Source: Anomaloglossus baeobatrachus (lineage: Eukaryota > Chordata > Amphibia > Anura > Aromobatidae). From it: a stretch of 64,000 bases of DNA. Position 1 is the first letter of the stretch. The number at the start of each line of letters is the position of its first letter. The notes below the pieces were generated by a model that saw nothing but the letters and a program-made list of their open reading frames with translations, searched no databases and was not told where the DNA came from. Positions 9,595 to 20,278 of the stretch are shown here, piece by piece. Position numbers and translations under genes: made by a program. The DNA lies in contig NC_134364.1 of NCBI RefSeq assembly GCF_048569485.1, positions 137,122,132-137,186,131 on the forward strand, read 5' to 3'.

Positions 9595-11856
9595 GGGTAT
9601 GTGCACACGTTGCTTTTTTTTCCGCGCGGAAAAAAACGCACCCTCTGGCAGCGGGGAGAATTGTAAACAATGCTTTTTGAGAAACAACGCATCGAAAACG
9701 CATGCGTTTTTCATGCGTTTTTCATGCATTTTTCATGCGTTTTCCATGCGTTTTTTTAGGTGCGTTTTTTAAGACTTGGGTACCTATACGTCAGAAAACC
9801 CCCACAAGTGACCCCATTTTGGAATCTGCACCCCTCAAGGATTTTATTCAGGAGTATATTAATCATTTTGAATCCACAGCTACTTCCCCCAAAATGTAGC
9901 TGTAGCAACAATATTCTCACTGTTGGGCTATGTGGCCATGATCCAGCGACACGGCGTCTAGTACACAGTGTCAGCCTTCCTGCAGAGATGTGAGTGTTTC
10001 CCACGGGAGAACCCAGCTGGCCATGCCCACGATTTGGGTTCAGGCTGCTGTGGAGCTCTATGCTACCTGCAGAGAACACTCATCTACGCAGCATAAATTG
10101 ACATGCTGAGGCTCGGGAAGCTGCTTCACAGGTCGGTTTATGCTGCAGAGAAAAGAAGCACAGTGGGCATGAGATTTCTAAAAATCCTTCCACTGTGCTT
10201 CTACTGCACAACGCAGCGTCATGGACGCAGGGAAAACACTCTGCGCCCAAAACGCTGCAAACCCCGATTGTGGGCATCCAGCCTAAAAAGCGTCAATGGA
10301 GGTCAAATATATATACAGCGTCCCACCCCCCCTGCATATTGTAAGCTGGCACCTTTAGTACCTTTCATGTGGCACTAAAGGGTGCCTAGCCTAGTTTTTA
10401 TCACAAAAACAAAAAAAAAATGGCGTGGGGTCCCCCCTATTTTTGATAGCCAGTCAGGGTAAAGCAGACAGCTGTAGCCTGCAAACCACAGCTGGCAGCT
10501 TCATCTTCTCTGGTGATCAATTTGGAGGGCTCCCCAGGTTTTTTTTTTTATTTATAAATAAAAATAATAAAAAAAAAAATAACATGGGGTCCCCCCAAAT
10601 TAGATCACCAGCCAAGGTGAAACTGACAGCTGAGGTCTGGTATTCTCAGGGTGGGAAGAGCCATGGTTATTGGACTCTTCCCAGCCTAAAAATAGCAGGC
10701 CACAGCCGCCCCAGAAGTGGCGCATCCATTAGATGCGCCAATCCTGGCGCTTCGCCCCAACTCATCCCGCGCCCTGGTGCGTTGGCAAACGGGGTAATAA
10801 ATGGGGTTGATACCAGATGTGTAATTTCACCTGGCATCAAGCCCAGCAATAAGTGATGTCACGGCGTCTATCAGACACCCGACATAACTAATTGACAGTA
10901 AACAAAAGCAAAAAAAGACAACAAAAAAATTTTTATTAGAAAAAACACTCCCCAAATCATTCCCTTGTTCTCCAATTTAATAAAAAAAATGGGTCCGCAG
11001 AAATCCATTTGGATGTCCCACGTCGGCTCTGGACCTTCTAGAATATGGGGGCACGTTCAGGGAACGTATCCCCCATTTTCTAGGAGGGCAGACCCTCCAT
11101 TTGAGGAGAGTGGGTGCAAAAATCTGCACCCACTCTCCCCGGGTCACAGCTGCAGAGTGCCGAGCAGCCAGCACAGCTCACACTGAACACAGTGCTGGCT
11201 GTCAGCTGCTCGGCACATGTGACCGGCCGACGTCTGCTGTGAAGGAGGAGGGGGCCGCGGGGGATCAGCGCTGTGACCGGACAGGTATGTATGACACCGG
11301 GGGGAATTGGGGTGAACGGGCAGGGCCTGGGTGCATTTTTCTGTCGCATGTCTCAAGGCACATGCGACAGATAACATAGGAGCAGGGCGGCCGGTGCGCT
11401 ACTGTGCGCGCGGCCATGTTGGATTTTGTTGGGTCGGGGCGGGCACTTTGGCGACACCGGGGGCTTTCCTGAACTTTGCCAGGAAGTGAGGTCAACAGGA
11501 AACCTCTTGACCTCACTTCCAGGTAAATGCCTGCGTTCTGGCGTGCCGACAAAGCCCGCGGACCGCAACAAAAAAGCAGCTCACTGCGGTGTAGCTGCGT
11601 TCTGACCCCACATCATTGATTTCAATGAGGGAGAGAACGCAGCCACAACGCACAAAAGAAGTGACATGCTGCTTTTCTTTCCGCACCGATTTTTGGCATC
11701 AAAAACGCTGCGTTTAGAAGCGCAGCGTGTGCACTGATTTTTCAGCTTTCCCATACACTTTGCTGGGAAAGCTGAACGCATGCAATTTGCCACTGAAACG
11801 CTGCGGTTCTAAACGCAGCGTTTCCGCGGTAAAAAACGCAACGTGTGCACACAGCC
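9595..11856. mobile_element. 2.3 kb Harbinger-type non-autonomous element, TAA duplication
   Basis: The left end is GGGTATGTGCACACGTTGC and the right end, on the opposite strand, is GGCTGTGTGCACACGTTGCG. TAA flanks both sides (9592-9594, 11857-11859). The host sequence CCCTAAATATT is rejoined when the element is removed, and a second copy of that host motif lies at about 9446. The interior (about 10300-11540) carries an inverted copy of the GGATGAGCTGGGG repeat family and of the block seen at 3360-3560, so it is itself composite. No genes. Confidence 0.65.
10330..11100 (-). repeat. Interspersed repeat, GGATGAGCTGGGG family, inverted copy
   Basis: The minus-strand content matches 2200-2760: CCCAGCCTAAAAATAGCAGG, GGCGCATCCATTAGATGCGC and CTTCGCCCCAACTCATCCC occur in reverse order. 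It lies inside the 9595-11856 element. A further piece at 11340-11490 mirrors 3400-3540 (TCTGTCGCATGT motif). The two composite elements therefore share the same ancestral insert in opposite orientation. Confidence 0.55.
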
Positions 11857-12006
11857 TAAATATTGTGGAAATAGGTCCCGATTCCCTACCTAATCCACAA
11901 TCTCTCCCTCCCTGCTGTGACTTTGTTCAGTGCTATCAGCTCTTAAAAGAGCTATTGTATTCTGGTTTCTGGATGGTATGATGGAGGTAGTGACACACAC
12001 TGCTAA

Positions 12007-13852
12007 AGGCTATGTGCACATGTTGCGTAATTTGAAGCATTTACGCTACATGTAGCACTGCAGCATAAATGCATGCGTCCTGCGTCCCCAGCACAATCTA
12101 TGAAGATTGTGCATAATCCGTGCGCATGATGCCTTTTTGAACGCAGCGATTTGAGTGTCAAAAATTTGACAAAATCTCTGCGTTTAAAAAAGCAGCTTTC
12201 TTTTGAGCATTTTGGCAGCGTTCTGCACCCATTGAAATCAATGAGTTGTTGGAAAACGCTACCAAAATGCTAAGCAGTGTGTTTGCACTGCATTTTTGTT
12301 GCGATCCGCATGTTTATTTGACATAACAAACGCAGGTCTTTTTGTCAGTCTCTCCCTCCCAACCCCCCTCTCATATTCACCGATCCACGATCACTGGCGC
12401 GGAGCTGCACGGTATTCACACTGTGGCGGCTTCTCCTCTTTTGAAAATGCCGACCGCTCATTATTCCATCTCGTATTCCCTGCTTCCCCCGCCCACCGGC
12501 GCCTATGATTGGTTACAGTCAGACACACCCCCATGCTGAGTGACAGCTGTCTCACTGCAACCAATCACAGCTGCCGGTGGGCGTGTCTATATTGTGCAGT
12601 AAAAAAAATAAATAAATAATTTAAAAAAAAAACAACTTGCGGTCCCCTCCAATTTTGATACCAGCCAAGGTAAAGCCACATGGCTGAAGGCTGGTATTCT
12701 CAGGATGGAGAGCTCCACGTTATGGGGATCCCCCCAGCCTAACAATATCAGCCAGCAGCCGCCCGGAATTGCCGCATCCATTAGATGCGACAGTCCCGGG
12801 ACTCTACCCAACTCATCCCGAATTGCCCTGGTGTGGTGGCAATCGGGGTAATAAGGAGTTAATGGCAGCAGCCCACAGCTGCCACTAAGTCCTAGGTTAA
12901 TCTTGGCAGGCGTCTCCCCGAGATACCTTCCATGATTAACCTGTGAGTTAAAGAAAATAAACACAAACACCCAAAAAATCCCTTATTTGGAATGAAAGAC
13001 AAAAAACACCACCCTCTTTCACCACTTTATTAATCCCCAAATACCCCTCCAGGTCCGACATAATCCACATGAGGTCCCACGATGCTTTCAGCTCTGCTAC
13101 ATGAAGCTGACAGCGAGCAGGAGCAGCCACAGACCACGACCGCTCTCTGTCAGCTTCATGCAGCAACTGAAGTAAGCCGCGCGATTAGCAATGATGTCAC
13201 TCAGGTTACCCGCGGCCACCGCTCTCAGGTGGAGGACTGTAGCTGTGGCCACGGGTCACCTGAGTGACGGCACCGCTGATCGCGCTGCTCACTTCAGTCA
13301 CTCAGGGGATTTGCGGTCACAGGTGAGTCCTTCACGTGTGACCGCAAATCAAGCTGCAACACAAAGAGAGAGCCATGCGATGTCAGTGAAATTGGGTGAA
13401 GCTCTGACGTCACTGTTGCGGACTACTGTGTCCTGGCACTGACCTTGGAGGGTCATCTGAGTTCATAACAGCACACAGAGACAGAGCCGCCGGATGACAA
13501 TGAAGTCGGGTGAAGTTCATCCGAGTTCATTCTGATCGCTCGGCTCTGTCTGTGTCTGCTGTCAGCGGGCATGTAGCAGAGCTGGGGGACCGCACTGATA
13601 AAAATGCATCCAAAACGCATGTAAAATGCATGCAAAATGCATCCAAAATACAAGCGTTTTGGATGCACTCTTTTTGTCAAAACGCAGCGTCAAGTCTGCC
13701 AAAGGGTGCATTTATTTCTGCACTAGCCAGGACGCAGTGTGCGCACAAGCCTAAACACTGCATCCATTACGCAGTGTTTCTGAGGGATTTGAAGTGCACA
13801 TGTGCGGTCAAATCGCTGCAGAAATTTCAACAGGTACGTGCGAACATAGCCT
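12007..13852. mobile_element. 1.8 kb Harbinger-type non-autonomous element, TAA duplication
   Basis: The left end AGGCTATGTGCACATGTTGC mirrors the right end GTACGTGCGAACATAGCCT. TAA flanks both sides (12004-12006 and 13853-13855). The interior includes a diverged inverted copy of the GGATGAGCTGGGG family (12600-12960) and a GC-rich stretch with inverted motifs around 13080-13330. No credible coding sequence. Confidence 0.6.
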
Positions 13853-13952
13853 TAATCACTGGTCCTGCTCTTTCCCTCTTTCCCTCTGAGCACTACACTG
13901 ACCTATGCTGCAGGCAGCCCTGAAGAGGGCTTTTTGTGTTATTAAGAGACTA

Positions 13953-14504
13953 TAGGCTGCTTTACACGTTGCAATTTCTCGTGTGATCGCATTTGCGATC
14001 GCACCCGCCCCCATCTTTTGTGCAGCACGGGCAATTTCTTGCCCGTGTCGCACAATGCTGTAACCCCTGTCACACGCACTTACCTTCCATACGACCTCGC
14101 TGTGGGTGGCGAACGTCCACTTCCTGGAGTGGGAGGGCCGTTCGGCGTCACAGCGACGTCACACAGCGGCCGGCCAATAGAAGTGGAGGGGCGGAGATGA
14201 GCGGGACGTAAACATCCCGCCCACCTCCTTCCTTCCGCATTGCCGGCGGGACGCAGGTAAGCTGCAGTTCATCGTTCCCGGGGTGTCACACGGAGCGATG
14301 TGTGCAGCCTCGGGTACGATGAACAACAGGACGTGCGATATTTAGAAAATGAGCGACGTGTCAGCGATGAACGAGAAGGTGAGTATTTCTGCTCGTCCAT
14401 AGCTGTCACACGCTACGATATCCCTAACGATGTCGGATGTGCGTCACTTACGACGTGACCCCGCCGACATCTCGTTAGCTATATCATAGCGTGTAAAGCC
14501 CGCT
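13953..14504. mobile_element. Harbinger-type MITE, relative of 244-835
   Basis: The ends TAGGCTGCTTTACACG and CGTGTAAAGCCCGCT are related to those of 244-835. CTA at 13950-13952 and 14505-14507 is the likely three-base target duplication. The interior shares strings such as CGACGTCACA and the GGCCGGCCAATAGAAG block with 244-835 and 29242-29625, so the three are one family. No genes. Confidence 0.6.
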
Positions 14505-14839
14505 CTACACTCTCCCTAGCAGCTGCTCCCTCTATCTCTACTCTGATATAACACTGGCTCCAGACGCAGTATGCACCAAATGGCGGCGGAAGGTCTTTTA
14601 TAGACCCTATGACGCTGAGCAGCCAGCCAATCACAGTAATGCCACAATAAAGATGGGTGCAGCATTAATGTGATTGGTTAAGAAGCCCAGCATGTTTATT
14701 GGCTGCAAATAAGGCGCCAAAATGGCTGGGCGGGACATCCAAATATAGCGAGGCGAATACACCATTACTCGCTATAAAACGAGTAGCCCGAGTACCGCAC
14801 TATTCTGTGAATAGTAACGAATACACATGCTCATCACTA
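14505..14839 (-). mobile_element. hAT transposon right terminal region
   Basis: This A/T-balanced stretch ends with the inverted terminus TAGTGATGAGCATGTG on the minus strand at 14839. It is the 5' untranslated end of the old hAT element whose transposase lies to the left. It contains a run of CCAAT-like and CACAGTAATG motifs and no open frame of note. Confidence 0.5.
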
Positions 14840-14999
14840 TGTTCCCCCACTCACTGTGCTCCTGGGTGGCTTCTATTTGGAATCACCTAGGTGTGGTGGG
14901 TAAGCTCGCCCTAAGGTCTAGTATCTACATGATGTCATTATCTTGTCTATACAGGTTAATTTTTAGTGATATCACCCGATAAGAATGTAAATATATATC
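14840..14999. other. Short stretch without recognised features
   Basis: About 160 bases lie between the hAT terminus and the first minisatellite unit. I see no gene, no inverted repeat and no similarity to other parts of the window. It may be original single-copy sequence. Confidence 0.4.
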
Positions 15000-17182
15000 C
15001 TGCAGGTGGTGTCTCCTCTGTGTGTGACGGGTGACGTCTCCTCTGTGTGTGACGGGTGACGTCTCCACTTTGTGTGACGGGTGACGTCTCCTCTGTGTGT
15101 GACGGGTGACGTCTCCTCTGTGTGTGACGGGTGACGTCTCCTCTGTGTGTGACGGGTGACGTCTCCTCTGTGTGTGATGGGTGACGTCTCCTCTGTGTGT
15201 GACGGGTGACAGCTCCTCTGTGTGTGACGGGTGGTGTCTCCTCTGTTTATGACAGATGATGGCTCCTCTATGTGAGGAGTTACATGTCCTCTTTGTGTGA
15301 CGGGTGACATATGCTCTGTGTGTAGCGGGTGACTAATTGTCTGTGTATGACAGGTGACATACCCTCTGTGTGTGACGGGTGACGGCTCCTCTGTGTGTGA
15401 CGGGTGATGTCTCCTCTGTGTGTGGCGGGTGACGTCTCCTCTGTGTGTGGCGGGTAACGTCTCCTTTGTGTGTGACGGGTGACGTCTCCTCTGTGTGTGA
15501 CAGGTGACGTCTCCTCTGTGTGTGACGGGTGACGGCTCCTCTGTGTGTGACGGATGACGGCTCCTCTGTGTGTGACGGGTGACGGCTCCTCTGTGTGTGA
15601 CGGGTGACGGCTCCTTTGTGTGTGACGGGTGACATTTCCTCTGTGTGTGAAGGTTTACGGCTCCTCTGTGTGTGACGGGTGATGTCTCCTCTGTGTGTGA
15701 CGGGTGAAATCTCCTCTGTATGTGACAGGTGACAGCTCTTCTGTGTGTGACGAGTGATGGTTACTCTGTGGGTGACGGCTCCTCTGTGTGTGATGGGTGA
15801 CGGCTCCTCAGTGTGTGACGGGTGACATTTCCTCTGTGTGTGAAGAGTGATGGCTCCTCTGTGTGTGACGGAAGACGGCACCTATGTATGAGAATTGACA
15901 TCTCCTGTGTATGTGATGTCTCTTCTGTGTGTGATGGGTGACGTCTCCTCTGTGTGTGACGGAAGATGGCTGCTCTGTGTGTGACGGGTGACATTTCCTC
16001 TGTGTGTGTCTGGGTGACGGCTCCTCTGTGTGTGACGGGTGACGGCTCCTGTGTGTGTGATGGGTGACATCTCCTCTATGTTTGACCTTTGACAGCTCCT
16101 CCATGTGTGATGGGTGATGTCTCTTCTTTTTGTGACAGGTGATGTCTTCTCTGTGTGTCATGGGTGGCGTCTCCTTCGTGTGTGACTCGTGGCGTCTCCC
16201 CTGTGTCTGATGGGTGACGTCTTTTCTATATGTGACAGGTGACAGCTCTTCTGTGTGTGACGGGTGACGGCTACTCTGTGTGTGACGGGTGACGGGTGAT
16301 GGCTCCTCTGTATGTGACGTCTCCTCTGTGTTTGACAAGTGATTTCTCCTCTGTGTGATGGGTGATGTCTCCTCTGTGTGTTTGCTAGGTGATGGCTCCT
16401 CTGTGTGTGATGAGTTAAATGATGTGATGAGTATGTTATGAGTGTGTGATGAGCCGTAACCCATCACACACAGATGAGGCGTCACCCGTCACACACAGAG
16501 GAGCCGCCAATTGTAACACACAGAGGAGCCAGCACCTGTCACACACAGAAGACATCACCCGTCACACACAGAGGAGATGTCACCCGTCACAAAGAGAAGA
16601 GCCTTCACCTGTCACACACAGGCGATCCGTCACCTGTCACACACTGAGAAGCCGTCACCTGTCACACACAGAGGAGACGTCACCCATCACACACAGAGGA
16701 GCCGTCATCCGTCACAAACAGAGGAGTTATCACCCTTCACACACAGAGGATTTGTCACCCTTCACACATAGAGGAGACGTTGGCCGTCACTTACAGAGGA
16801 GCCGTAACACAGAGATGAGCCTTCACCTGTCACACACAGACAATCAGTCACCCGTCACACATAGACCATGTGTGTGAGACGTCACCTCTCTGTGTGATGG
16901 TGACGTCTCCTCTGTGTATGACAGGTGACGGCTGCTCTTTATGTGACTTGTGTCGGCTGCTCTACTTGTACGGGTGACATCTCCTCTGTGTGTGACGGGT
17001 GACGGATAGTCTGTGTGTGACAGGTAACGGCTCTTCTGTGTGTGACGGGTGACAGCTCCTCTTTGGTGATGGGTGATGTCTCTACTGTGTGTGATGGGTG
17101 ACAGCTCCACTGTGTGTGATGGGTGACGGCTCCTCTGTGTGTGACGGGTGACATCTCCTCTGTGTGTGATGGGTGATGTCTC
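15000..17182. repeat. 25-bp minisatellite, about 87 units
   Basis: The unit is close to GTGACGGGTGACGTCTCCTC plus TGTGT. Units are degenerate (GACGTC, GACGGC, GATGTC, GACATC variants). The array is cut on the right by the LTR starting at 17183. Because neither strand of the unit has frequent stops, the array yields long artificial reading frames rich in Arg-His-Thr-Glu; these are not genes. A central block runs in the opposite orientation. Confidence 0.9.
16455..16872. repeat. Inverted block inside the 25-bp minisatellite
   Basis: Here the unit reads CACCCGTCACACACAGAGGA, the reverse complement of the flanking units. The left switch lies near 16440-16455 (TGATGAGCCGTAACCCATCA) and the right switch near 16866-16875 (CACACATAGACCATGTGTGT), which is itself a small hairpin. 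Units on both outer sides have the same orientation, as expected from inversion of about 17 units. Confidence 0.85.
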
Positions 17183-18296
17183 TGTGCCGCCCCCGTGCCA
17201 GCAGCCGAGCTGCTCGGATCCGGATCCACGGTGGCTCGAGGGTCTCCAGACCCGGAGGTCGTGCGGCCACTGAAATGAAGGAGGTATTTACAGGGGGATA
17301 TATTAGAGTTCGTGACGCCACCCGTGGTATGTGGTAATTAGGAGTACCACCGCTGCACTCGGGGATGATGGAATGGGGCAGCCAGGTGTTGTGACCCTCC
17401 ACGGGTAGGGGGGATACCCCGGGACTCGGTGATGGTGGGGGAGTGCCGTTGGGTGCAAAAGGGTCACTTGCGTACTCACTCAGTCCATTAAGCTGACACC
17501 GACAACCGGATAAACCAAAGTTCTGGACACCGCTGCTGCTGCTGAGGGGAGCTAGTTTGGGTCCCGTCCCCAAGGGTGCTGCCTGGTGATCCGTGACTTG
17601 CCTCCTGGCACTTAAGTTTACTACTCTGTTGGTCCCAGTAGTATGAAACTTGGCGGGTCCCGCTCCCCACTATGGCTAAGTGTGGGAGCTTGCTCCCAGG
17701 GTTCACGCTTGGGATTGTCTGTACCATTTTGAGTGGAAAGTCGTATCCCCCTCGTTGCGCTAGTACCCCGATTTTGGAGCGGGTGGAGAGCAGATCTTGA
17801 AGGCTCCGTTCTCGTCGGTAAATTGTCGGATTGCCTGAAGCTACTCACCGACCTAGGATTCACGTACCCCGTCGTGCCCTGTTCCCAGCCCGGTGATGGT
17901 GAAGGCTGTCCTCCTCGACAGATCTGTGCCCCTTGCCACAATCCCCTGCGACCGGGGGTCCAGCTCCTTTAGGCCCAGACCACCGTCTGCCACCTAGATA
18001 GCTTCCTAGGAGCCCTGCTCCTGACCTCATCTCTCTTTCACTTCCAAAAACACTCTCCCTACTTCTGACACTCCTGACCTCTCCTCTCAAACCCCCCCAG
18101 GTGGGAGACTGTATTCCACTCAAGCCGTCCACTGGTGTGTTTGGTAGGTGTGGTTCATAGTGTACCTAGGATTTAATTAGCTGATGTAGGCAACACCATA
18201 TAGTTAGGGACCCATAACCAAGAAGGAGGTGGATACTGCATGGGAGGGCAGATTGTGCAATACCCTGTGACGTCCTGATAGTCCAGGGCCGTCACA
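17183..18296 (-). mobile_element. Element A, 3' LTR
   Basis: An 1114-bp LTR with edges TGTGCCGCCCCCGTGCC and GGGCCGTCACA. The adjacent internal bases TTCCCCCTTGG form, on the minus strand, the purine tract expected next to a 3' LTR. Its left edge abuts the 25-bp minisatellite. Close relatives start at 27664 and 28046. Confidence 0.7.
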
Positions 18297-18920
18297 TTCC
18301 CCCTTGGTTAAACGTAGCTCGTCCTCGAGCTACAGGACATCAGAGGTTTATTTTTTTATTTATTTTAAAACTGCAAAATAGAAAAAATAACATTTTTATT
18401 AACAGGTTTCACATTAGGGAGGCTTTGCACTTAAACGTTACGTAACTCTCAAGTTCATCAATTCAACAGTGGAACGCTACCGGTTAAGTTAGTAGCGGAG
18501 GCTCAACCTGCTCAATTGCAGCCTCTTCCTTCGACAGTCCAGTTCCAATGTCCCGGATCTCATTAACCCGCCACCCGAACAACCTAACCCGCTGCATACC
18601 TATGGTGGGTCCGTGACCAGGTTAAGGTCCCGGGTGTTGCAAAAGACGACTCTGGTAGGCACAGGAGGTGCAACTATTTACAATACACAAGTCTGTGTTG
18701 GTCACAACCAGTCCCATGACCATGGTTCATTTTTTTTACTACTACAAAACATTGGTTCATAAATACAACGAAAATTTTGACCACGCCCCTAGCCACACCC
18801 ATTCGTCAGTAAGGGTCATTCAGCAGATGCCGCAGACTGTTCGTTAATAGTCATAGCAGGCAGAATTTTCTTATATTTCTATGTGTCACTATATGACATG
18901 TGACTTATTTGTGCCTATAA
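18297..18920 (-). mobile_element. Element A internal sequence, 3' side
   Basis: Begins with the purine-tract complement and continues into A/T-rich sequence with no credible reading frame. The corresponding start of element C at 30359 shares the first 20 or so bases (TTCCCCCTTGGTTTAACG there). It ends where the palindromic DNA element begins (TAA at 18918-18920). Confidence 0.5.
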
Positions 18921-19481
18921 GGCCTTGTTTGCACATTGCATAAATCCTGTTTCTTTTTGTTTCTGCCGCTGTCTGCACCAAACTACACAATAACAATCTT
19001 CTCTGTTTTTCCATTTTTGCTGCATTTTTTCTGCCTTTTCTCCATTATTTAATGTGTTTTTGGTTCAGATGGGAATCTGCGTTTTTAAGTGTTTTTATTG
19101 TACACAGAAGCGTTTTCCTGCATTTTTTTAAGCTCCACATAGAATCCTCCAGAGAAAAAAAACCCCGAAAACTGCAGAATTCAGCGGCGTGTTCTCCTGG
19201 AATCACATCCACTTTACTTGGATAATTAAACAGCGGAAAAAATGTGCAAAAAAAAAGCAGAAAAAAAATGCAGCATTTACACTACATGTGAACACGGTGG
19301 AGTGGATGAGACGTCATGAAATCTCCGCCCCTGGTGCGTGGAAAGACGCCGCTGAACTGTGCGGATTTGGTGTTTCTTTCTTTATAAGCTTCAGGATTCA
19401 CATCAGCAACAAACATGTATCAAATAAGGGGACAATGCATAAAAAACACCGCAAACACGCAATAATCAGAGAAGATTGTTA

Positions 19482-19922
19482 GGCTGTGTCCGCACTTTGC
19501 TTTTTTACCTGCTTTTTCGCTGCTTTTTCAACTGCAGCGTCTAATGCCAAAATGCATGCGTTCTGCTTTTCAGGCATAGTCTATGGGAATTTGGGTTTCT
19601 TGTGCGCACTATACTGTTCAAAACGCTGCGTTTTTGTGGCAGAAATTTGGGCAAAAACTCTGCTTTTTAAAGAAGCAACATGTCAATTGTTTTTGCCATT
19701 TGCGTTTTGAACTGCAAGTACCTCGATGCAAAGTGTGGACATAGCCTGAAAGCAGAGTTTTTGCCCAAATTTCTGCCACAAAAAGGCAGCATTTTGAACA
19801 GCATAGTGCGCACAAGAAACCCAAATTCCCATAGACTTTGCTTGAAAAGCAGAACACATGCATTTTGGAATTAAAACGCTGCAGTTGAAAAAGCAGCGAA
19901 AAAGCAAAGTGCGGACATAGCC
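19482..19922. mobile_element. Palindromic Harbinger MITE abutting the autonomous copy
   Basis: A 441-bp foldback whose ends (GGCTGTGTCCGCACTTTGC and its mirror GCAAAGTGCGGACATAGCC) match the ends of the adjacent 4.36 kb Harbinger element, so it is probably mobilised by the same transposase. The left flank is TTA (19479-19481). On the right it is joined to the Harbinger element by TAA (19923-19925). Confidence 0.75.
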
Positions 19923-20278
19923 TAAGGCTATGTCCGCACTTTGCGTCGTCCTACTTGCGTTTCCAAACGCATATTTTTGCCAAAAATGTCTTTTGCCTTT
20001 TTGGCTTTTTGCCACAACATGCATCCCAAACGCATCAGTTTTCCTTAAGTTTCTCAAGCTTGTAACTTACGTTTAACTAGCGTTTATATGTGTACTTTCC
20101 TGCGTTTCTGAACATTCATTCATGCTGCGTTTGTCACATATTAACCATTGCCAATAAAGTTGATTGTTGTTTTAGTTCTACTTAGTATAAAAAAAAGGAT
20201 ATATAGAGATCTACTGATGTCATTTCCGACTTGGATCCTAAAGTCTGCTTCTCTAGATTTATGTGAATCGTTTGGAAT

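Larger units (their letters stand above)
1..14839 (-). mobile_element. Old autonomous hAT transposon, left end outside window
   Basis: The right terminus reads TAGTGATGAGCATG on the minus strand, ending at 14839. Minus-strand transposase pieces follow in order: 9240-8862, 7890-7635, 1320-839 and 240-1. They are separated by insertions at 244-835, 1329-7626 and about 7891-8861. Three MITEs (9595-11856, 12007-13852, 13953-14504) sit in the 5' non-coding part. Removing the 1329-7626 insertion with one copy of its 8-bp duplication restores a continuous reading (ITIVE then CVCIADIC), which shows these pieces belong to one gene. The transposase has at least one frame shift in its first exon, so the element looks inactive. 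The left terminus and its target duplication lie outside the window. The hAT assignment rests on the transposase motifs TRWNST and NPRYKEKF and on the terminus. Confidence 0.72.

Noticed and set aside
15000-17182. Possible CRISPR-like array
   Set aside because: Units are contiguous 25-mers without unique spacers, and the genome is eukaryotic.
14972-17573. Histidine- and threonine-rich frames (RHTQRSRHPSHTEE repeats)
   Set aside because: Translations of the 25-bp minisatellite in several frames. They look like a repeat protein but follow the DNA period only.
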